Source: VXPQ01 sp965248175 (GTDB lineage Bacteria > Bacteroidota > Rhodothermia > Rhodothermales > VXPQ01). From it: a stretch of 64,000 bases of DNA. A model generated the notes under the pieces. It had not been told where the DNA came from and did no database searches. It saw nothing but the letters and a program-made list of their open reading frames with translations. Shown here piece by piece: positions 62,616 through 64,000 of this stretch; positions within the stretch are counted from its first letter, which is position 1; every line of letters starts with the position of its first letter. The position numbers and the translations under genes were made by a program. The stretch covers positions 868,001-932,000 of the forward strand of contig OZ252093.1 in NCBI GenBank assembly GCA_965248175.1, in the 5' to 3' direction.

Positions 62616-64000
<1,385 letters not shown>

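Overview
The window reads as a chromosome segment of a moderately GC-rich Gram-negative bacterium of the Bacteroidota/Rhodothermota type. Seen in the sequence: a murein/division (dcw) cluster with no ddl between murC and ftsQ, a PorX-type response regulator (type IX secretion regulator), Rho with a long disordered N-terminal insertion, a large class II (B12-dependent) ribonucleotide reductase, TonB-dependent receptor, MenC and TolC-type outer-membrane proteins. The lineage placement is inference; the partial 16S gene at the right end would settle it by database comparison.

Layout. 1-12.3 kb: dcw cluster ftsI(partial)-murE-mraY-murD-ftsW-murG-murC-ftsQ-ftsA-ftsZ, all +, mostly overlapping or nearly so. 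It is followed by a membrane protein with a periplasmic barrel-like domain. 14-19.8 kb: leftward run rho-HAD phosphatase-tolC-like-mlaC-like-glycosyltransferase. 20.1-23.4 kb: leftward porX-tsaE-folC with two ATGA overlaps. 23.6-31.3 kb: pgm, O-methyltransferase, amidohydrolase, ruvA, biotin carboxylase and a mercuric-reductase-like flavoprotein. Three copies of a ~55-bp dispersed repeat sit here at gene boundaries. 31.3-33.3 kb: small accessory patch with a TfoX-C-like protein, a decayed DNA methyltransferase, an orphan HigA antitoxin with a scrap of its toxin, and a DUF2335 membrane protein with an overlapping small partner. 33.4-37.1 kb: ferric-iron ABC importer. 37.2-54.9 kb: cca, nrdJ with an elaborate upstream region, small ORFs, gdhA, a cation/proton antiporter, aroE-menC, a DUF368 transporter with a TPR protein, tmk, a Fur-family regulator and pyrR. 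55.0-57.4 kb: an IS1595-family element split by an IS3-family element. 57.5-62.2 kb: TonB-dependent receptor, DinB protein, orphan PASTA protein. 62.36 kb to the end: rRNA promoter, leader and the first ~90% of 16S rRNA.

How it fits together. The dcw cluster makes UDP-MurNAc-pentapeptide and lipid II (MurE/D/C, MraY, MurG) and builds the divisome (FtsI/W/Q/A/Z). The DUF368 protein may recycle the undecaprenyl-phosphate carrier used by MraY. The Fbp-type importer and the Fur-family regulator are plausibly linked. aroE and menC both lie on the route towards menaquinone. The clearest unusual signals are the dispersed repeat that supplies the start codon and signal-peptide codons of one gene, the precisely reconstructable nested insertion sequences with a tandemly doubled IS end, and the DnaA-box-like cluster upstream of nrdJ. 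I did not find a convincing complete new defence or biosynthetic system.
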